Shown here piece by piece: positions 62,634 through 64,000 of a stretch of DNA of 64,000 bases; position 1 is the first letter of the stretch, and every line of letters starts with the position of its first letter. The stretch is from the NCBI RefSeq assembly GCF_000292345.1, contig NZ_ALOU01000010.1:1-64000 (forward strand). The letters are read 5' to 3'. A program made the translations under genes and the position numbers. The notes under the pieces were generated by a model. That model had not been told where the DNA came from and did not search any database. It worked only from the letters and a program-made list of their open reading frames with translations. Origin of the DNA: Cupriavidus sp. BIS7 (GTDB lineage Bacteria > Pseudomonadota > Gammaproteobacteria > Burkholderiales > Burkholderiaceae).

Positions 62634-63521
62634 ATGCCTACGCCCATGACGCAGATGGAAATCGAATCCTTTTTTGACCCCGACACGTGGACCCTCAGTT
62701 ACCTGGTGCTGGACCGCGCCAGCCTGCAGTGCGCGCTGATCGATAGCGTGCTGGACTATGACCCGAAGTCGGGCCGCACCCGCACCACCAGCGCAGACCG
62801 CATGATCGAGCGCGTGCAGGCGCTGGGCGCCACCGTGCAATGGATCCTGGAGACCCACGTGCACGCCGATCACCTGTCCGCTGCGCCCTATCTCAAGGCC
62901 CGGCTCGGCGGACAGACCGCCATCGGCAGCCATATCACCACGGTGCAAAAGGTATTCGGCACGCTATTCAACAGCGGTGCCGAGTTTGCGCACGATGGCC
63001 GCCAGTTCGACCGCCTGCTGCACGACGGCGACACGATCGAGATCGGTGGCCTGCAGGCGCGTGCGATGCACACGCCCGGGCACACGCCGGCCTGCATGAC
63101 CTACGTCATCGCCGATGGCAAGGACACCGCCGCGTTTGTCGGCGATACGCTGTTCATGCCTGACTACGGCACCGCACGATGCGACTTCCCCGGTGGCGAT
63201 GCACGCACGCTGTACCGATCGATCAACAAGGTGCTGAGCCTGCCCGCCGACACGCGCCTGTACATGTGCCACGACTACCAGCCCGGTGGGCGGGAACTGC
63301 AGTTCATGTCCACCGTGGCGGACGAGCGCGCGAGCAACATCCATGTTCGCGACGGCATCAGCGAAGAAGAATTCGTGGCGATGCGCCAGGCGCGCGACGC
63401 CACGCTGGCCATGCCCACGCTGATCCTGCCTTCCGTTCAGGTCAATATGCGCGCGGGGGACATGCCGCCGCCGGAGGCCAACGGCACGCGCTATCTGAAG
63501 ATCCCCATCAACGCCCTCTGA
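62634..63521 (+). CDS. persulfide dioxygenase (metallo-beta-lactamase fold)
   Basis: A 295-residue enzyme that oxidises glutathione persulfide to sulfite. The iron site is visible: THVHADH (74-80), H150 in MHTPGHTPACM and D171 in AFVGDTLFMPDYG, plus a late histidine in YMCHDYQPGGR. The C-terminal third with SVQVNMRAGDMPPPEANG is typical of the type II (Blh-like) PDO found next to SQR. ATG at 62634 was chosen, ATG at 62646 is possible; neither has a clear ribosome binding site. It is followed by sqr after 18 bases and starts downstream of a sigma-54 promoter. Confidence 0.92.
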   Translation: MPTPMTQMEIESFFDPDTWTLSYLVLDRASLQCALIDSVLDYDPKSGRTRTTSADRMIERVQALGATVQWILETHVHADHLSAAPYLKARLGGQTAIGSHITTVQKVFGTLFNSGAEFAHDGRQFDRLLHDGDTIEIGGLQARAMHTPGHTPACMTYVIADGKDTAAFVGDTLFMPDYGTARCDFPGGDARTLYRSINKVLSLPADTRLYMCHDYQPGGRELQFMSTVADERASNIHVRDGISEEEFVAMRQARDATLAMPTLILPSVQVNMRAGDMPPPEANGTRYLKIPINAL

Positions 63522-63539
63522 TTCCCCAAAAAAAACATC

Positions 63540-64000
63540 ATGCAACCGCGCCCCTTCCCTAACGAAACCCTTCAGGCCCAGGCCGACGCCAGCCACGCCG
63601 TCGTCATCATCGGCGGCGGTGCCGCGGGCATTGCCGTTGCGTCCAGCCTGCTGGCGCGCAAGCCCGGCCTGGACATCGCCATCATCGATCCGGCCGATAT
63701 CCACTACTACCAGCCCGGCTGGACGCTGGTGGGCGGCGGCGTGTTCGAACCCGCGCACACCGCGCGCACCATGGCATCGGTGCTGCCGCGCGGTGTGTCG
63801 TGGATCAAGGCCGCGGTCAAGTCGTTCGAGCCCGAACAGAATGCCGTGATCGTCGATGGCGGTCGCGTGGTGCAGTACGAGCATCTGGTGGTGTGCCCCG
63901 GGCTCAAGCTGGACTGGGATGCCATCGACGGACTGCCGCAGACGCTGGGCCGCAACGGTGTCACGTCGAACTATCGTTATGACCTTGCGCCCTATACCTG
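63540..64000 (+). CDS. sqr: sulfide:quinone oxidoreductase, N-terminal part (runs off the window)
   Basis: About 153 residues of a FAD-dependent membrane-associated enzyme that oxidises sulfide to persulfide and reduces quinone. The FAD-binding motif IIGGGAAGIAVASSLLARKP is at residues 23-42, and HYYQPGWTLVGGGVF near residue 55 is a strong SQR hallmark. VVCPGLKLDWDAIDGLP follows in the FAD/cysteine region. The catalytic cysteines further on lie outside the window. ATG at 63540 is 18 bases after pdo, so both should be one operon. Confidence 0.92.
   Translation, partial: MQPRPFPNETLQAQADASHAVVIIGGGAAGIAVASSLLARKPGLDIAIIDPADIHYYQPGWTLVGGGVFEPAHTARTMASVLPRGVSWIKAAVKSFEPEQNAVIVDGGRVVQYEHLVVCPGLKLDWDAIDGLPQTLGRNGVTSNYRYDLAPYT

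Overview
The window looks like a chromosomal segment of a high-GC betaproteobacterium of the Burkholderiaceae, most like Cupriavidus or Ralstonia. This is an inference from gene content: two heavy-metal RND efflux systems with two-component regulators, a FisR-controlled sulfide oxidation cluster, a Burkholderia-type two-partner secretion locus, acnB, NnrS and a fliLMNOPQR operon. No rRNA, tRNA, CRISPR array, insertion sequence or phage was seen.

Layout. 1-5.5 kb: a Fur-boxed iron (siderophore or heme) uptake operon (TonB receptor, binding protein, permease, ATPase) with a divergent Crp/Fnr regulator. 5.7-9.0 kb: a lone MazF/PemK-like toxin gene and acnB. 9.5-14.0 kb: fliLMNOPQR. 14.1-17.3 kb: a chemoreceptor and nnrS, which has a candidate NsrR site. 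17.4-27.1 kb: RND efflux system 1, with its outer-membrane factor divergent, then a hybrid-position sensor kinase, a LuxR-type response regulator and exported proteins. 27.4-30.4 kb: a 114-bp imperfect hairpin element, a four-repeat COG4705-type membrane protein and a two-component pair. 30.4-39.8 kb: RND efflux system 2 with a divergent OmpR-type regulator and kinase, then a leader with two small ORFs and an MgtC-family gene. 39.9-54.0 kb: a predicted adenosine-specific kinase, then a fhaB/fhaC (CdiA/CdiB-like) locus with about 3.9 kb of lower-GC small immunity-like genes and toxin fragments between the two large genes. 54.6-59.1 kb: catalase-related hemoprotein, cytochrome b561, MarR-like regulator, unknown genes and a bestrophin. 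59.1-64 kb: a sulfur cluster (TsdA-like diheme cytochrome, TauE/SafE exporter, FisR, persulfide dioxygenase, start of sulfide:quinone oxidoreductase).

How the parts work together. In the sulfur cluster SQR would oxidise sulfide to persulfide, PDO would oxidise that to sulfite, TauE could export sulfur oxyanions and the TsdA-like protein could handle thiosulfate. Two sigma-54 promoters, each with upstream TGCCA/TGGCA repeats, flank fisR and point to a single regulon. In the contact-inhibition locus, the FhaC-type pore would export the FhaB-type protein, and the genes between them look like an archive of immunity genes and displaced toxin ends; a 57-bp piece of fhaB itself (two mismatches) is embedded there. 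In efflux system 2 an identical 17-bp element occurs upstream of the regulator operon and again just before the MgtC leader, suggesting one shared regulon.

All family calls are from reading the translations. No database search was run.
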